Part shown: in pieces, positions 1 to 8,659 of the stretch
How the letters are laid out: each line of letters opens with the position of its first letter
Position numbering within the stretch: the stretch's first letter is position 1
From: Sphingopyxis sp. TUF1
GTDB taxonomy: Bacteria; Pseudomonadota; Alphaproteobacteria; Sphingomonadales; Sphingomonadaceae
Direction: 5' to 3'
Assembly (NCBI RefSeq): GCF_036687315.1
Contig: NZ_CP144683.1
Coordinates: 1,426,001-1,490,000 of the forward strand
DNA length: 64,000 bases
Position numbers and translations under genes: made by a program
The notes under the pieces: model-generated
The model's database searches: none
Seen by the model: the letters and a program-made list of their open reading frames with translations, nothing else
What the model was told of the DNA's origin: nothing

Positions 1-289
1 CGCGGATCACGACGGTGATCGCACGATTCTTGCGGCCATCGTCGGTAAGCGCGGGCGTGAAGCTGAAATTGCGGCGCTGCTCGGCCGACATCTTGTTATA
101 GCGCGCGATCAGCCGCTTGTCGCCCGACGCCGGCGTGAACTGGCCCAGCACGGTTTCAGAAATCTGCGTATCGCGCAGGCGGTCGCTGTTCGACATTGCC
201 GCGAGCGCGGGCGGAAGCGCAAGCATACCCACCGCCAAAGCGGTGAGCCCTGCTTTCCAATAATGTCGCGGCATCCGCGCCATGGTCAT
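1..289 (-). CDS. secreted hypothetical protein, C-terminus outside window
   Basis: An open reading frame enters from the left edge and starts at the ATG at 289; in-frame ATGs at 283 and 274 are alternatives. About 96 codons are visible. The N-terminus reads as a Sec signal peptide: basic MPRHYWK, a hydrophobic stretch of about 15 residues rich in Leu and Ala, then a PPALA-A type cleavage site. The mature part begins AMSNSDRLRDTQIS and is polar. I do not recognise the family. It is divergent from the DUF3576 lipoprotein gene across about 270 bases with no other gene. Start choice and function are uncertain; export is the only supported statement. Confidence 0.6.
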   Translation of the reverse strand, partial: MTMARMPRHYWKAGLTALAVGMLALPPALAAMSNSDRLRDTQISETVLGQFTPASGDKRLIARYNKMSAEQRRNFSFTPALTDDGRKNRAITVVIR

Positions 290-561
290 GCGACTCCAAC
301 CCCAATCGACTCGTCAGATAGGCCCGTCGTCGCAAGAATTCCAGTGATTCGGGTCATAATATCGTAGCGTGCCGACATTTCGCCGAAAATTGTTGCGCAT
401 TCGTCACACCGGTGGTGCTGGCTGACCCAGGGCTGAACGGTGGCGAGGCGCGAATTGCCGCGCTTGCCGGACGGCGGCAACGGCGATAGAGACGCTGACA
501 ATTCCGTATGCGCAGGCGGTTTTCGTTCCCGCCGGCGCCCAAGAGATAAGGTGTTATCGGC

Positions 562-1023
562 ATGTTCCAGCTTTCCGTCCCCGTCAGCCCCGGCCGCCGT
601 GTGGCCTCGCTTGCGCTGATCGGGCTTGCGGCGCTTGGCCTTTCGGCCTGTGCGAACAAGGACCGGCCGCGCGCCGACCTGGCCGCCAGCCAGGTGACGA
701 CGATCGGCGTGAACAGCTATTTGTGGCGGGCTTCGCTCGACGCGCTGTCGTTCATGCCCTTGCTCCAGGCCGATTCGTCGGGCGGCGTCGTGATCACCGA
801 CTGGTATGCCAACCCGTCGAATCCCGGCGAACGGATGAAGGTGACCGTGACCATCCTCGACCAGGATCTGCGTGCCGACGCGCTGCGCATCGCAGCCTCG
901 CGCCAGGTGTCGCAGGGCGGTGCCTGGGTCGATGCGCCGGTGCAGGCGGCAACGGTGCAGAAGCTCGAGGAAATCATCCTCACCCGCGCGCGCGACCTCC
1001 GCCGCTCGGCCATCCGGGATTAA
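562..1023 (+). CDS. DUF3576 domain lipoprotein
   Basis: The 153-aa product has a lipoprotein signal: a hydrophobic segment at about residues 14-28 ends in the lipobox LSAC, so Cys30 is the probable lipidated residue. The remainder (YLWRASLDAL, then ITDWY) fits DUF3576, an alphaproteobacterial envelope family of unknown function that commonly sits just upstream of leuS. The stop is 57 bases before leuS on the same strand, so co-transcription is likely. No catalytic residues can be assigned. The family call rests on recalled motif and context and is fairly secure; the role is unknown. Confidence 0.85.
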   Translation: MFQLSVPVSPGRRVASLALIGLAALGLSACANKDRPRADLAASQVTTIGVNSYLWRASLDALSFMPLLQADSSGGVVITDWYANPSNPGERMKVTVTILDQDLRADALRIAASRQVSQGGAWVDAPVQAATVQKLEEIILTRARDLRRSAIRD

Positions 1024-1080
1024 TCGATTCGCGGCGCGCCCGGCGCGCTCGCCCAGACAGACTGACGGGGTAACCGACAC

Positions 1081-3630
1081 ATGACCCGCGAAACGCGCTT
1101 TGGCGCCCTCGCCGCCGATGCTCGCTGGCAAAAGGCGTGGGAGGCGGCGAACAGCTTTGCCACCACCGAGAGGGCGGGCGCACCCAAAGCCTATATCCTC
1201 GAGATGTTCCCCTATCCGTCGGGGCGCATCCATATGGGACATGTCCGCAACTATGCGATGGGCGACGTGCTCGCGCGGTTCAAGCGGATGACCGGGCACG
1301 ACGTGCTGCATCCGATGGGCTGGGATGCCTTCGGGATGCCCGCCGAAAATGCCGCGATGGAAAAGGGCGTCCACCCCGGCGGCTGGACGCGCGCCAATAT
1401 CGACGCGATGCGCGCGCAATTGAAGCGGCTGGGCCTCGCGATCGACTGGAGCCGCGAACTGGCGACGTGCGAGCCCGATTATTACGGGCAGGAACAGGCG
1501 CTGTTCCTCGACCTCTATGCCGCGGGGCTCGTCCATCGCAAGGAAAGCTACGTCAACTGGGATCCGGTCGACATGACCGTGCTCGCGAACGAGCAGGTCA
1601 TCGACGGGCGCGGCTGGCGATCAGGCGCGCTCGTCGAAAAGAAGAAGCTGTCGCAGTGGTTTTTGAAGATCACCGACTTCGCCGACGAGCTGCTCGAAGG
1701 GCTGGGCAGCCTCGACAGCTGGCCCGACAAGGTGCGGCTGATGCAGGAAAACTGGATCGGCAAATCGCAGGGGCTGGAGTTTTCGTTCAAGCTGACGGGC
1801 GGCGCACCGGGGTTCGACGTGTTCACGACGCGCCCCGATACCGTTTATGGCGCCACATTTACAGCGCTGTCGCCCGACCACCCGCTTACCGAGCAGCTGG
1901 CGAAAAACTCTCCCGAGCTTGCGGAATTCGTTGCCGAATGCCGCCGCCGGGGAACGTCGGCCGAGCAGCTGGAAACCGGGGAAAAGCTGGGCTTCGATAC
2001 CGGCTTGACGGTGCAACACCCGATCGATCCCAACTGGCACCTGCCAGTTTGGGTCGCCAACTATGTGCTGATGGACTATGGCACGGGCGCGATCGGCTGC
2101 TGCCCTGCCCACGATCAGCGCGACCTTGATTTTGCCCGCAAATACGGACTTCCAGCCCATCGGGTGATTGCCGACGGCGACCGGACGGAACAGCATTTCA
2201 CCGGCGACGAAGCTTATCTGGGCTCGGGCAAGCTGGTGAACAGCCACTTCCTCGACGGGATGACGATCGACGAGGCGAAGGCCGCGGTCATCGCGCGCGC
2301 CGAGCATGAAGGCTGGGGCAAGGGCACGACCGTGTGGCGGCTGCGCGACTGGGGCGTGTCGCGCCAGCGCTATTGGGGGACGCCGATCCCCTTCATTCAC
2401 TGCGCCGCGTGCGGGCTCGTCCCCGTGCCCAAGGACCAGCTGCCGGTTGTCCTGCCCGAAGATGCCGACTTCTCGGTTCCCGGCAATCCCTTGGACCGCC
2501 ATCCGACGTGGAAGCATGCCCAATGCCCAAGCTGCGGCGGCGCGGCGGTGCGTGAGACCGACACGCTCGACACCTTCGTCGATTCGAGCTGGTATTTCCT
2601 GCGCTTCGCCTCGGCGCCCGCGGACAAGCCGTTCGATCCCGAGGTGATCCGCCGCTGGCTGCCCGTCGATCAATATATAGGCGGCATCGAGCACGCGATC
2701 CTGCACCTGCTCTACGCGCGCTTCTGGACGCGCGCCCTGAACAAGCTGGGCATGATCGACATCAAGGAGCCCTTCGCGAGCCTGTTCACGCAGGGCATGG
2801 TGACGCACGAAACCTATAGCCGCGCGCAGGGCGAAGGCCTGCCGCCGCTGTACTTTACACCCGACGAAATCGTTCGCTCGGCTGATGGTGCGACGCTCGA
2901 AACCGACGGCGCGCCGGTCGAGGTCGGCCGCGTGATCAAGATGTCGAAGTCGAAGAAAAATGTCGTCGACCCCGACGCCATCCTCGACCAGTATGGCGCC
3001 GACGCCGTGCGCTGGTTCATGCTGTCCGACAGCCCGCCCGAGCGCGACCTGCCGTGGAGCGAGGCGGGGATCGAGGGCGCGTGGCGCTTCGTCCAACGTT
3101 TGTGGCGAATCTTCGGCGATACCGAGAATATCGGCGACGGCGGCGAAGACAAAGCGCTGGCGCGCAAGCTGCATCAGGCGATCGCCGGGGTCGCCGCCGA
3201 CATCGAGGCGTTGGGCTTTAACAAGGCGGTGGCGAAAATCCACGCGCTCGCCAACGAGATCGAAAAGGCCAAGCCTTCGGCGACACGCGCCGAGGCATGC
3301 CGCACCCTCATCCTGCTCGTCGCGCCGATGATGCCGCACTTGGCCGAAGAGGCATGGGCGGCTCTACCGGCAGGCCAGCGAACGACCGCGATGGTCGCCG
3401 ATGCCGCATGGCCCGCGGCCGATCCGGCGCTGCTGATCGACGACGAGGTGACGATCGCGATCCAGATGGCCGGCAAGCTGCGCGATACGATGACCCTCGC
3501 CAAGGGACTGGACAAGGATGCCATCGAAGCCGCCGCGCTGGCGCGCCCGCGGATCGCCGAACTGCTGGCAGGGGCAACACCTAAGAAGGTGATCGTCGTG
3601 CCCGACCGCCTAGTCAATATCGTTCCCTGA
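1081..3630 (+). CDS. leuS: leucyl-tRNA synthetase
   Basis: This 849-aa class I aminoacyl-tRNA synthetase charges tRNA-Leu in the cytoplasm. The HIGH signature appears as HMGH at residues 51-54 after the typical PYPSGRI, and the KMSKS loop is intact at about 620-624. Between them lies the CP1 editing domain, with TTRPDTVYG and a [19 protein letters not shown] editing site, and a zinc-type insert with CAAC and CPSC. Length is normal for bacterial LeuRS. The start at 1081 follows a G-rich stretch. It is downstream of the DUF3576 lipoprotein and upstream of lptE and holA, an order often seen in sphingomonads. Confidence 0.98.
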   Translation: MTRETRFGALAADARWQKAWEAANSFATTERAGAPKAYILEMFPYPSGRIHMGHVRNYAMGDVLARFKRMTGHDVLHPMGWDAFGMPAENAAMEKGVHPGGWTRANIDAMRAQLKRLGLAIDWSRELATCEPDYYGQEQALFLDLYAAGLVHRKESYVNWDPVDMTVLANEQVIDGRGWRSGALVEKKKLSQWFLKITDFADELLEGLGSLDSWPDKVRLMQENWIGKSQGLEFSFKLTGGAPGFDVFTTRPDTVYGATFTALSPDHPLTEQLAKNSPELAEFVAECRRRGTSAEQLETGEKLGFDTGLTVQHPIDPNWHLPVWVANYVLMDYGTGAIGCCPAHDQRDLDFARKYGLPAHRVIADGDRTEQHFTGDEAYLGSGKLVNSHFLDGMTIDEAKAAVIARAEHEGWGKGTTVWRLRDWGVSRQRYWGTPIPFIHCAACGLVPVPKDQLPVVLPEDADFSVPGNPLDRHPTWKHAQCPSCGGAAVRETDTLDTFVDSSWYFLRFASAPADKPFDPEVIRRWLPVDQYIGGIEHAILHLLYARFWTRALNKLGMIDIKEPFASLFTQGMVTHETYSRAQGEGLPPLYFTPDEIVRSADGATLETDGAPVEVGRVIKMSKSKKNVVDPDAILDQYGADAVRWFMLSDSPPERDLPWSEAGIEGAWRFVQRLWRIFGDTENIGDGGEDKALARKLHQAIAGVAADIEALGFNKAVAKIHALANEIEKAKPSATRAEACRTLILLVAPMMPHLAEEAWAALPAGQRTTAMVADAAWPAADPALLIDDEVTIAIQMAGKLRDTMTLAKGLDKDAIEAAALARPRIAELLAGATPKKVIVVPDRLVNIVP

Positions 3631-3658
3631 TAATGGCCGGGAGCGGAACCTTTTATTT

Positions 3659-3738
3659 CCGTTCGCGTCGAGCGAAGTCGAGACGCCTATCGTTCGTGCT
3701 TTCCTTCGGGGTGTCTCGACTTCGCTCGACACGAACGG
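3659..3738. repeat. REP-like inverted repeat between leuS and lptE
   Basis: Two arms of about 28 bases (3659-3687 and 3711-3738) are near-perfect reverse complements. Both carry the core GTCGAGCGAAGTCGAGAC, itself nearly palindromic, and the loop is about 23 bases. It could act as a transcript hairpin between leuS and lptE. Its composition (a 'tcgagcgaagtcgaga' core) is typical of interspersed hairpin repeats of sphingomonads. Confidence 0.75.
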
Positions 3739-3760
3739 ATATCTAGGTCAGGTTGAAGAT

Positions 3761-4303
3761 ATGCGCACGCTCCTTGTCTCCTCGCTCGTTGCCGCTTCGC
3801 TGACCCTGGGCGGCTGTGGCTTGCGCCCGCTTTACGCCAGCGGGAGCAAGGGCGCGGTGGCGCAGGTTCTGGCCGAGGTCGATGTCGCGCCGATCGAGGG
3901 GCATGAGGGCTGGCTCGTCCGCAATGCGCTGCGCGACCGTCTCCAGGCGACGCAGGCCGGCGAAGGCGCGGGCAAGCGGCTGCGCCTCGATGTGCGGCTC
4001 GAGGATTCGATTACAGGCTTTGGCGTGCGCGCCGACGATGCGGTGACGCGCGAGCGGCGCACCCTGCGCGCGCGATACCAGCTCGTCGATGCCGCGACGG
4101 GCGAAGTATTGCTCGACGCGACCGCCGCGCAGGACGCCGGCATCGACGTCGTCGGCAGCGAATATGCGACGATCGCTGCCGAATCGACGGCGCTCGAACG
4201 GCTCGCGTCGGGGGTTGCCGACCAGATCGTCGCCCGCCTCGCCGTCTATGCGAACCGCGGCGGCGGCCAGCCTGCCGAAACACCCGCCCCCGCCGGGCAA
4301 TGA
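3761..4303 (+). CDS. lptE: LPS-assembly lipoprotein LptE
   Basis: The 180-aa protein starts with MRTLLVSSLVAASLTLGGCG, a lipoprotein signal with lipobox LGGC (Cys19), followed by GLRPLYA, which is characteristic of alphaproteobacterial LptE (GCGFRPLY). LptE plugs the LptD barrel in the outer membrane and helps insert LPS. Its last four bases overlap the start of holA (ATGA), an arrangement conserved in alphaproteobacteria and a strong context argument. Sequence beyond the N-terminus is poorly conserved in this family, so the call rests on the N-terminal motif and gene order. Confidence 0.88.
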   Translation: MRTLLVSSLVAASLTLGGCGLRPLYASGSKGAVAQVLAEVDVAPIEGHEGWLVRNALRDRLQATQAGEGAGKRLRLDVRLEDSITGFGVRADDAVTRERRTLRARYQLVDAATGEVLLDATAAQDAGIDVVGSEYATIAAESTALERLASGVADQIVARLAVYANRGGGQPAETPAPAGQ

Positions 4304-5331
4304 AGAGCGTCAAGCCCGCCGACCTCGAACGCCAGACGCGCCTCGACCCCGCGGTTCGCTTCATTCTGCTGACCGGACCCGACGAAGCGACAATGGGCGC
4401 GGTCGCGAATCATCTCGTCGCCCTTGCCGGCAAGGAAGCCGAGCGGCTCGACCTGACGAACACGCAGCTGGCACAGGACCCGTCGCTGCTCGCCGCCGAA
4501 GCGGCGTCGATGTCACTGTTTTCGTCCGCCCGCCTGATCCGCATCGACCTGACCGGCAGCGGCGACGACAGCCTCGCCGCGGTCGAAGCGCTGCTTGCCG
4601 CCGAAACCGCGATCAACCCGGTGATCGCGACCGGCGCGTCGGTCACCGCCAAGTCGAAACTCGTCAAACTGGTCGAGGGGTCGGATCATGCGGTCGCCGC
4701 CATCTGTTACCAGCCCGACCGCCGCGCGCTCGTCGGCATCGCGATGGCGGCGGCGCAGGAACAGGGGCTGCGCCTGAGCAATGCCGAGGCGCAATTGCTG
4801 ATCGATCTGGTGTCGGGCGATCAGGCGCTGATGCGCCGCGAGATCGAGAAAATCGCGCTCTATCTGGACGCGGGCGCCGATCGCCAGCGGCAGGTGACCG
4901 CGGCCGACATCGCCGCGCTCGGCGCCGCGACGCACGAGGAGGATGTCAGCGAATGCATCAACGTCGCGCTGGGCGGCAAGGTGCGCGAGCTGCCCGACAT
5001 GCTCGCGACCGCCGCCGCGGTCGGCGTTGCCGAGATCCGCATCATCCGCGCGCTGGCGATCCGCGCGATGCAGCTAGCGCGGCTGCGCGCCGAGGTCGAC
5101 GGCGGCGCGCACCCCGCGACCGTCGTTTCGGCGCGCAGCAGCGGCGTGTTCTGGAAAGAGCGCGACGCGGTCACGGCACAGCTCCACATCTGGGATTCGG
5201 TGCGCATCACCCGTCTGATGAGCCGCCTGCTCGATTGCGAACGCGCGCTGAAGGCATCGGGGACCGCGGGCGGCGTGCTGTTCCGCAAGCTGATGACCGA
5301 CATCGCGCATCAGGCGGCACGCGCGCGGTAG
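4300..5331 (+). CDS. holA: DNA polymerase III subunit delta
   Basis: The 343-aa protein matches HolA, the clamp-loader delta subunit that opens the beta clamp during replication. Visible features are the N-terminal LLTGPDEATM, a region with SLFSSARLIRIDL corresponding to the family's 'SLFG.R/LI.I' element, and a helical C-terminal domain with LIDLVSGDQALMRREIEKIALY. It begins inside the lptE stop (ATGA), implying translational coupling. Length is normal. No oddities seen. Confidence 0.93.
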   Translation: MKSVKPADLERQTRLDPAVRFILLTGPDEATMGAVANHLVALAGKEAERLDLTNTQLAQDPSLLAAEAASMSLFSSARLIRIDLTGSGDDSLAAVEALLAAETAINPVIATGASVTAKSKLVKLVEGSDHAVAAICYQPDRRALVGIAMAAAQEQGLRLSNAEAQLLIDLVSGDQALMRREIEKIALYLDAGADRQRQVTAADIAALGAATHEEDVSECINVALGGKVRELPDMLATAAAVGVAEIRIIRALAIRAMQLARLRAEVDGGAHPATVVSARSSGVFWKERDAVTAQLHIWDSVRITRLMSRLLDCERALKASGTAGGVLFRKLMTDIAHQAARAR

Positions 5332-5345
5332 TTCGCCCCCTATTT

Positions 5346-5423
5346 CGTCATTCCGGCGGAGGCCGGAATCTCACCGTAGCTGATCAATTCGGCGGCGAGA
5401 TCCCGGCCTTCGCCGGGATGACG
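5346..5423. repeat. REP-like inverted repeat after holA
   Basis: Arms at about 5346-5372 (CGTCATTCCGGCGGAGGCCG) and 5397-5423 (ending CCGGGATGACG) are imperfect reverse complements, each with an internal GC-rich hairpin. It lies between the convergent holA and flavodoxin-like genes, where it may serve as a bidirectional transcript end. The 'cgtcattccgg...' motif is common in alphaproteobacterial intergenic repeats. Confidence 0.7.
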
Positions 5424-5450
5424 ATTCGAGAGAAGTTTGAATTAGAGCAA

Positions 5451-5939
5451 TCAGAATATCCCCGCCGCCAGCCCCTCGGCAAGCGCGGCGCCGAGGTCGC
5501 GCGCTTCGGCGAGGCGTTCAGGCGGAATCGTCTTGGGCGCGAGGATGGCTTCAGGAGTCTGCGCGCCGGTGTTGACGATCATCGGGTCCGCGACGCGCTT
5601 GAGCCGCCAGCCGGTCGCGATGCGGTCGAGCTGGCGCTGCGCATTTTCGCCGTCGGACCCCGCGCAGATGATCGTCGCATAGGGGCGGCCTTCGATCCGG
5701 CCGAGACAGGGATAATAGGCGCGGTCGAACATTTCCTTCATCGCGCCCGACAGCGCGGCGAGATTTTCGGGGCCGACGAACAAATAGCCCGCCGCCGCGA
5801 GCAGCATGTCGGGGGTAACATCGGCCGCCGCTACGCGTTGCGCGGCGCCGCCCGCCCCTTCGGCCGCAGCCCTGGCGAGCGCTTCGCTGCCGCCGGTGCG
5901 GCTGTGCCAGGCGATCAGCAGGGGCGGCGCAGCGTCCAT
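5451..5939 (-). CDS. flavodoxin-like / NAD(P)H-dependent FMN reductase family protein
   Basis: I place the start at the ATG at 5939 (MDAAPPLLIAWHSRTGGSEALA), giving 162 aa; the longer open frame to 6080 would overlap the divergent gene's promoter region. The N-terminal LIAWHSRTGGSE fits the flavodoxin phosphate-binding loop (T/S-x-T-G-x-S/T) for FMN. A second element, GYLFVGPENLAALSGAMKEMFDR, is typical of this fold, where the NAD(P)H-dependent FMN reductases carry SPxYxGxxPGxLKxxxD. The physiological partner is unknown. It is convergent with holA. Confidence 0.8.
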   Translation of the reverse strand: MDAAPPLLIAWHSRTGGSEALARAAAEGAGGAAQRVAAADVTPDMLLAAAGYLFVGPENLAALSGAMKEMFDRAYYPCLGRIEGRPYATIICAGSDGENAQRQLDRIATGWRLKRVADPMIVNTGAQTPEAILAPKTIPPERLAEARDLGAALAEGLAAGIF

Positions 5940-6001
5940 CGCGCCTGCTTGCCAAGCGCGGCGACGCGGCGCAAGCTGCGTAAAAAAGGGGGAGGGACCA
6001 A

Positions 6002-7963
6002 ATGCACCGACTGTTGAGTCTATTGCTCGCGGGCTGCCTGCCGCTCGCCGCGCTGGCGCAGGATGTCGCGAGCGAGGCAACGCGCACCGCGCAGGCCGAG
6101 CTTGCGGCGCGCCTGCCGCTCGACGACCCGCGCGACGAAGCGAATGCGACGCGCGGGAAGCTCGCCGAAATTCCGGGCGGGCTGATCACCGGCAAGGATG
6201 GCCGAGTCATCTGGGACCGGCGGCCCTATGCCTTTCTGGAAGCGCGCGCAGCGCCCGACACGGTGAACCCGTCGTTATGGCGGCAGGCGCGGCTCAACGC
6301 CGTCCATGGGTTATTCGAGGTGGTGCCGGGCAAGATCTGGCAGCTGCGCGGCTATGACATTTCGGTCATGACGGTGATCCGCGGCAAGACCGGCTGGATC
6401 GTCGTCGATCCGCTTTTGTCGGAGGAAGCCGCGGCCGCCGCATGGAAACTCTTTGTCGACACGATCGAGGCGAAGGACGGCAAGCGGCCGATCAAGGCCA
6501 TAGTCTTCAGCCACAGCCACAGCGACCATTTCGGCGGCGTCGGCGGCATCGTGACGCCCGAGCAGGTGGCGCGCGATAAAATCCGCATCATCGCCCCGCA
6601 CGGCTTTTCGGAAGAAGCGACGTCGGAAAATGTCCTCGCGGGCGCGGCGATGGGGCGGCGCGCGCTCTATATGTTCGGCGCGATCCTGCCGCCGGGGCCG
6701 ACGGGGCAGGTCGATACCGGGCTGGGGCCGAAGCTGTCGTCCGGCACCATCGGCTATATGGAGCCGACCGAGACGGTCGGGGCGGGCGGCGGCGCGCTGA
6801 CGATCGACGGGCTTGCGTTCGACTTTCTCGACGCGGGTGGGACCGAGGCGCCGTCGGAATTCGTCTTTTATATTCCCGCGTACAAGGCGCTGCACACGAC
6901 CGAGGTGGTGACGCACAACCTCCACAATATATTGACGCTGCGCGGCGCGCAGGTGCGCGACGCGCTGCGCTGGTCGAAGGTGATCGACGCGATGCTGCTG
7001 AAATGGGGCGGCGCTGCCGAGGTCGCACTGGCGTCGCACCACTGGCCGATGTGGGGGACGAACGAGGTTTCGGCGCTGCTCGCGAACCAGCGCGACGCCT
7101 ATCGTTATGTCCACGACCGAACCTTGTTCCTCGCGAACCGCGGCGCGACACTGCACGAGCTGGCCGATCAGACCGCCGAGGCGCCGGTGCAGGGCCGCGA
7201 CTTTTCGACGCGCGGTTATTATGGCACGCTTAACCACGGCATGAAGGCGGTTTATCAACGCTATTTCGGCTGGTGGGACGGCAATCCCGCGAATTTCAAT
7301 CCGCTGCCCCCCGAACAATCGGCGCCCAAATATGTCGCGCTCGCGGGCGGGGCCGACAAGCTGCTCGCGGCCGGGCGCGCAGCGATCGCGGCGGGCGAGT
7401 ATCGCTGGGCCGCGGAGCTTTTGAACAAGCTCGTCTTTGCTGAACCCGGCAATGGTGCGGCGCGAAGCGCGCTTGCTTCGGCCTATGACCAGCTTGGCTA
7501 CCAGGCCGAATCGGGCGCTTGGCGCAACTATTATCTCGCCGCCGCGGCGAGCCTGCGCGGCACCGCAACGGAAACAGCGACAAGCAACGGCCAGAGCCGA
7601 TCGTTCGTCAGCGCGATTCCAACCGCAGTCTTTTTCGACGCGCTCGCGACGCGCTTTGACGCCGCTAAGGGCGCGGCGCTCAAAGGCACGTTCCAGTTTG
7701 TGCTGCCCGACAGCAAGGAGAGCGTTGCCGTCGTCGTCGGCGGCGGGGTCGAATTTCCCCGCTATGGCGTGACCGACCCCGCGCCGACCGCGACGATTAC
7801 CATCGACCGCAAGACGCTCGACGATGTGATGCTGCGACAGGCGCAGTTTCCCGCGCTGATGCAGTCGGGCGCGATCCGCATCGACGGCGACCGCATGGCC
7901 ATCCTGTCGTGGTTCGCGCTGCACCCGCCCACCGACCCGCGCTTCAATATTGTTGTGCCGTAA
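6002..7963 (+). CDS. alkyl/aryl-sulfatase-type metallo-beta-lactamase-fold hydrolase (SdsA/BDS1 family)
   Basis: The 653-aa exported protein has a signal peptide (MHRLLSLLLAGCLPLAALAQD). The metal-binding motif HSHSDH lies at residues 171-176, followed by FGG, as in class III alkyl sulfatases such as SdsA1, which cleave SDS to dodecanol and sulfate with a binuclear zinc centre. The downstream HGF and THNLHN elements and an approximately 110-aa C-terminal SCP2-like domain complete the family architecture. Length matches SdsA1 (about 650 aa). The start follows a strong GGGGGAGGG ribosome site. Substrate range cannot be read from sequence; desulfation of detergents or other alkyl sulfates is the family-based expectation. 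Confidence 0.92.
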   Translation: MHRLLSLLLAGCLPLAALAQDVASEATRTAQAELAARLPLDDPRDEANATRGKLAEIPGGLITGKDGRVIWDRRPYAFLEARAAPDTVNPSLWRQARLNAVHGLFEVVPGKIWQLRGYDISVMTVIRGKTGWIVVDPLLSEEAAAAAWKLFVDTIEAKDGKRPIKAIVFSHSHSDHFGGVGGIVTPEQVARDKIRIIAPHGFSEEATSENVLAGAAMGRRALYMFGAILPPGPTGQVDTGLGPKLSSGTIGYMEPTETVGAGGGALTIDGLAFDFLDAGGTEAPSEFVFYIPAYKALHTTEVVTHNLHNILTLRGAQVRDALRWSKVIDAMLLKWGGAAEVALASHHWPMWGTNEVSALLANQRDAYRYVHDRTLFLANRGATLHELADQTAEAPVQGRDFSTRGYYGTLNHGMKAVYQRYFGWWDGNPANFNPLPPEQSAPKYVALAGGADKLLAAGRAAIAAGEYRWAAELLNKLVFAEPGNGAARSALASAYDQLGYQAESGAWRNYYLAAAASLRGTATETATSNGQSRSFVSAIPTAVFFDALATRFDAAKGAALKGTFQFVLPDSKESVAVVVGGGVEFPRYGVTDPAPTATITIDRKTLDDVMLRQAQFPALMQSGAIRIDGDRMAILSWFALHPPTDPRFNIVVP

Positions 7964-8006
7964 AGCGAGACCGGGGAGCCTTGGCCCCGCTCTCATTTAA
8001 TCTGTT

Positions 8007-8092
8007 CCCCTCCGAAGGCGGGGTCCATCACCGGCTCGTGCCATTCCGAACCCACCGGTGATGGGTCCCCGCCTCCGCGGGGACACACAAAG
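8007..8092. repeat. interspersed inverted repeat
   Basis: Left arm with GGCGGGGTCCATCACCGG and right arm with CCGGTGATGGGTCCCCGCC are reverse complements with two changes, separated by about 25 bases. The right arm ends in its own CCCCGCCTCCGCGGGG hairpin. It sits between the sulfatase and the PH-domain operon. Confidence 0.7.
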
Positions 8093-8128
8093 ATTCACAT
8101 AGCCGAACTCATGCTCTAACACAGTCAT

Positions 8129-8659
8129 ATGACCGACACTCCCGCCGCGCACCCGACCGATCCCTTCGATCCAGCGGCGCTCAACGCGGCCGAGGGACTT
8201 GACCCGGTCGATCTCGCCTATGCCCAGGTGCTGTGTATCGCGACAGCGCTTAACCTGATCCCGCTCGCGATCGGCGCGAGCGTATTGGACTATCTGCTGA
8301 TCCGCGATCTTGGGGGCCCGTACGGGTTGCTCACTGCGCTGGCATGGATCGCAGCGATCGCGGCGATCATCACCTTCCCCTCGCGCCGCGTGTCGCGCTG
8401 GGGCTACCGCATCGGCGAGGGGCAGTTGCGCGTCGCGCGCGGTTGGCTGTTTCGCACCGACACGATCGTCCCCTTCGTACGCGTTCAGCATATCGATGTC
8501 GGACAGGGGCCGATCGAACGCTGGTTCGGCCTGTCGCACCTGATCGTCCACACGTCGGGCACGCACAACAGCACGGTGACGCTGCCCGGCCTGCGCAGCG
8601 ACCTTGCCGCGGCGATGCGCGAGTCGATCCGCCGCCATATCCAGACCGATTTCGCATGA
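8129..8659 (+). CDS. bacterial PH domain membrane protein (YdbS-like)
   Basis: The 176-aa product has two hydrophobic segments (about residues 48-66 and 70-88) followed by a bacterial PH domain (DUF304/bPH2) with WGYRIGEGQLRVARGWLF and TIVPFVRVQHIDVGQGPIERWFGL, the characteristic repeat of this family. Such proteins occur as YdbS/YdbT pairs in the inner membrane; their biochemical role is not established. It overlaps the next gene by ATGA, supporting co-translation with the larger partner. Confidence 0.88.
   Translation: MTDTPAAHPTDPFDPAALNAAEGLDPVDLAYAQVLCIATALNLIPLAIGASVLDYLLIRDLGGPYGLLTALAWIAAIAAIITFPSRRVSRWGYRIGEGQLRVARGWLFRTDTIVPFVRVQHIDVGQGPIERWFGLSHLIVHTSGTHNSTVTLPGLRSDLAAAMRESIRRHIQTDFA

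Noticed and set aside
1621..3339. 572-aa open frame antisense to leuS
   Set aside because: It lies wholly inside leuS on the other strand and has the Arg/Ala/Gly-rich composition typical of antisense frames in high-GC genes; no motifs.
6311..7996. 561-aa open frame antisense to the sulfatase-type hydrolase
   Set aside because: Shadow of a gene with clear catalytic motifs; low-complexity Arg-rich translation.
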